A stretch of DNA of 64,000 nt from Cryptomeria japonica (lineage: Eukaryota; Streptophyta; Pinopsida; Cupressales; Cupressaceae): contig NC_081408.1 of NCBI RefSeq assembly GCF_030272615.1, forward strand, positions 764,046,173 through 764,110,172. The letters run 5' to 3'. Below, one piece after another: positions 61,567 through 64,000 of this stretch (its first letter is position 1; each line of letters starts with the position of its first letter). The position numbers and the translations under genes are program-made. The notes beneath the pieces were generated by a model. The model was not told where the DNA came from and made no database searches. It worked only from the letters and a program-made list of their open reading frames with translations.

Positions 61567-63210
61567 CCCAGTTTATATTGAGTAAGGATACCTGCATATA
61601 AATAAACATATGATTGCCTCTCACCATGAACTCTATGATGGATAGGTCAAGTAATAGTAATGTGATCCCAGCACCAGATCTATAAAAGTGTGCATCTTGT
61701 AGATAGACTAGCGCTCTCATCAAAAACAACCTGATGAAGATCATGATACAAATGAGCGAGCATGCAAACACCCCACGCATATTGAGACTGATGTTGCATC
61801 ATGCTCTGAAGAATCTCACCCCAACCAACAAAAAAACCTTGAGATCTCCTATATGGAAAAATAAATCCACCAATCAAACCTGCAAGAATCACGAGGAGAG
61901 TCTCGTAGTACATGATCATATCCTCCCATCGGATCTCTCCTCTGGAAATGCTCTCATCACAAAATATGGTTTTGCAAGCCTTTGTCCCTGCACGATCCTG
62001 AAAATCATACTGGACTGACTCACCAGTCACGGGGATGTGAAGAATCCTATAGACATCTTTGAGTGTCACACTAATCTCACCAGTGGGCAGGTGGAAATTT
62101 TTATGCTCGCTATGTCATCTTTTTGCTAAAACAGTCAACAATCCCTTACTATGGGTACTATCAGGCATATATAACAAATGGAGTAATCCGCAGGCATCTA
62201 TATGTCTAACCTCGGCCTGTATAAGCTCTGGCACTAAGTGGCGCATGGCCGGAATTTCTCTCGACACTAGAGAACATAGAGTTTCTCCTGTTTAACAAAA
62301 GAATTTGATCTCTATCAATTATCAATCATCTATCTATCAAATCAAAGCGATCACTACTCTATCAAATCAACAATTGATAAATATTTTCAAATGAAGCAAA
62401 ACAGGCTATCAAATCAATCTAAACCTATCAATCCTGGTTTTCTATCAATCAATGGGTTCAATCAAACTCCGTTATGCTTTTCACCGGAAACTGAATTAGT
62501 TTCTTACAGCTAATCTATCAATCTACAAATCAAATCAAATCAATCAATCGATTAATCCTATCAATCAACATTATCAAAACCTCTATCAATCAAGACATCA
62601 ACCGAATACTTATCAATCACATTTGAGCAACAGAATGCCTAAATCAAATCATCAAAATACATTTTAACATGAACAAAATCAAACAGATTCATTTTGCAAC
62701 AAAAAAAGCTAACCTTTTTAACAAAAGTGTTATTCTATTCAACACAGGCGCTAAACCAAGTAAAAGCACTAACCCTTGCAACACATGCGCTACCCAATAA
62801 GTCAAATGCGCTAAAACAATCAAAAGCGCCAATCTTTTTCACATTTGTGTGAACACATAAAACAAAAGCGTTAATTCTTTGAAAGCGCTAACATACCGAG
62901 CAAAAATGGTAACAAAACATTCATATGCACTAATTTAACGGAAGTGCTAACATACAAAACAAAAGTGCAAAACAAAAAAGCGAAAGCGCTAACACGGACA
63001 GTCAAAAATAAAAAATAAATAAAAAAACAAAAAAACAACCTAAAACATATTGAAAAGCAAGGAAAAATTATATGACAAGTTGATAAGCAAAATTGGAATA
63101 AGGTACATACCGGATAACCATACCCAAGAGGTCACTAGTATCATCGAATGCACTCAAATCGATGGTTCTCGAATGAAATCACTATTTTGCCACCTCACCA
63201 AGTCATCCTA
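61567..63210 (-). repeat. Array unit 5
   Basis: Group 1/5/6 type. Its minus-strand frame 61,680-62,069 (129 codons) is the longest open PMD piece of the array, since it lacks the group 2-4 TAG. It is ~10 bp longer because of an A-rich run near 63,005-63,035. Confidence 0.9.
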
Positions 63211-64000
63211 CCCAGCTTATGTTGAGTAAGGATACCTGCATATAAATAAACATATGACTGCCTCTCACCACGAACTCTATGATGGATAGGTCGAGTAATA
63301 GCAATGTGATCCCAGCACCAGATCTATAAAAGTGTGCATCTTGTAGATAGACTAGCGCTCTCATCAAAAACAACCTGATGAAAATCATGATACAAATGAG
63401 CGAGCATGCAAACACCCCACGCATATTAAGTCTGATGTTGCATCATGCTCTAAAGAATCTCACCCCAACCAACAAAAAAACCTTGAGATCTCCTATTTGG
63501 ACAAATAAATCCCCCAATCAAACCTGCAAGAATCATGGGGAGAGTCTCGTAGTACATGATCATATCCTCCTATCGGATCTCTCCTCTAGAAATGCGCTCA
63601 TCACAAAATACGGCTTTGCAAGCCTTTGTCCCTCCACGATCCTAAAAATCATACTGGACTGACTCACCAGTCACGGGGATGTGAAGAATCCTATAGACAT
63701 CTTTGAGTGTCACACTAATCTCACTAGTGGGCAGGTGGAAATTTTTATGCTCGCTATGTCATCCCTTTGCGAAAACAGTCAACAATCCCCTATTATGGGT
63801 AATATCAGGCATATATAACAAATGGCGTAATCCGCATGCATCTATATGTCTAACCTCGGCCTATATAAGCTCTGGCACTAAGTGGCGCATGGCCGAAATT
63901 TCTCTCGACACTGGAGAACATCAAGTTTCTCCTATTTAACAAAAGAATTTGATCTCTATCAATTATTAATCATTTATCTATCAAATCAAAGCGATCACTA
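63211..64000 (-). repeat. Array unit 6, cut by window end
   Basis: Group 1/5/6 type with a private TAA in the PMD frame (AGACTTAATATG on the minus strand near 63,428). Only the coding half is visible. Confidence 0.9.

Larger units (their letters stand above)
55033..64000 (-). repeat. 1.63-kb tandem array of PMD gene fragment
   Basis: Head-to-tail units begin (plus-strand word CCCAGCTTATGTTG or variant) at 55,033, 56,666, 58,301, 59,935, 61,567 and 63,211, giving lengths 1633, 1635, 1634, 1632 and 1644, with the last cut by the window. Each unit has the first half of the PMD coding region (minus strand), an AT-rich non-coding part with 'atcaatc' words and the AGCGCT minisatellite. The left edge is precise: in unit 1 the PMD gene continues beyond 55,033, while in all others the same point is joined to GCCACCTCACCAAGACATCCTA. 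Confidence 0.95.

Noticed and set aside
55200-63939. Plus-strand frames of 94, 91 and 78 codons recurring in every array unit
   Set aside because: They lie opposite the PMD coding frame or in AT-rich spacer and recur only because the DNA is tandemly repeated.

Overview
The window is AT-rich repetitive plant DNA, most likely from a gymnosperm with a very large genome (inference: dense nested Ty3/gypsy Tat-type and Ty1/copia elements, solo LTRs, tRNA-derived SINEs and plant mobile domain fragments, and no recognisable single-copy host gene). Nearly everything that can be named is a retroelement or a relic of one. All coding regions are broken by stops, frameshifts, deletions or insertions.

Layout. 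0.2-3.7 kb: a decayed, unrecognised accessory-type gene ending in a coiled-coil region, followed by an LTR-like stretch with a TATA box (3.7-4.8 kb). 4.8-13.5 kb: pieces of a decayed Tat-like element: a leader block, a 32-bp minisatellite split by a 377-bp insert, a proline-rich/G-patch pseudogene, 3' tandem repeats and a 3' LTR that itself holds a retroposed fragment with an 18-bp target duplication. 13.5-16.1 kb: AT-rich DNA with one tRNA-derived SINE. 16.06-30.1 kb: a three-level nest, in which a plus-strand copia element with ~290-bp LTRs was entered by a minus-strand copia element (20,053-29,562, 1.4-kb LTRs, tRNA-iMet primer site), which was in turn hit by two different solo LTRs. 31.3-34.8 kb: a Tat integrase relic, then an LTR, a primer site and a decayed Tat gag. 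35.4-38.1 kb: a SINE dimer with one shared 15-bp target duplication, a heptamer repeat and an LTR-like edge.

38.18-51.7 kb holds the best preserved element, a Tat-lineage Ty3/gypsy retrotransposon: 5' LTR, primer site, a leader with a TTAGCGCTTTTG minisatellite, gag split by two solo LTRs, protease, G-patch linker, reverse transcriptase, two RNase H domains and integrase. Downstream, on the opposite strand, lies a plant mobile domain (PMD) pseudogene (53.6-55.8 kb). Its 5' part is amplified into a 1.63-kb head-to-tail array of at least 5.5 units (55,033 to the window end). Each unit carries the same AGCGCT-centred minisatellite as the Tat leader, which links the PMD gene to this retroelement family. 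No 3' LTR for this element was found, so it may extend past the window.

The most notable result is this PMD array antisense to and downstream of a Tat pol region. All visible units share one premature TGA, so the array grew from an already broken copy.
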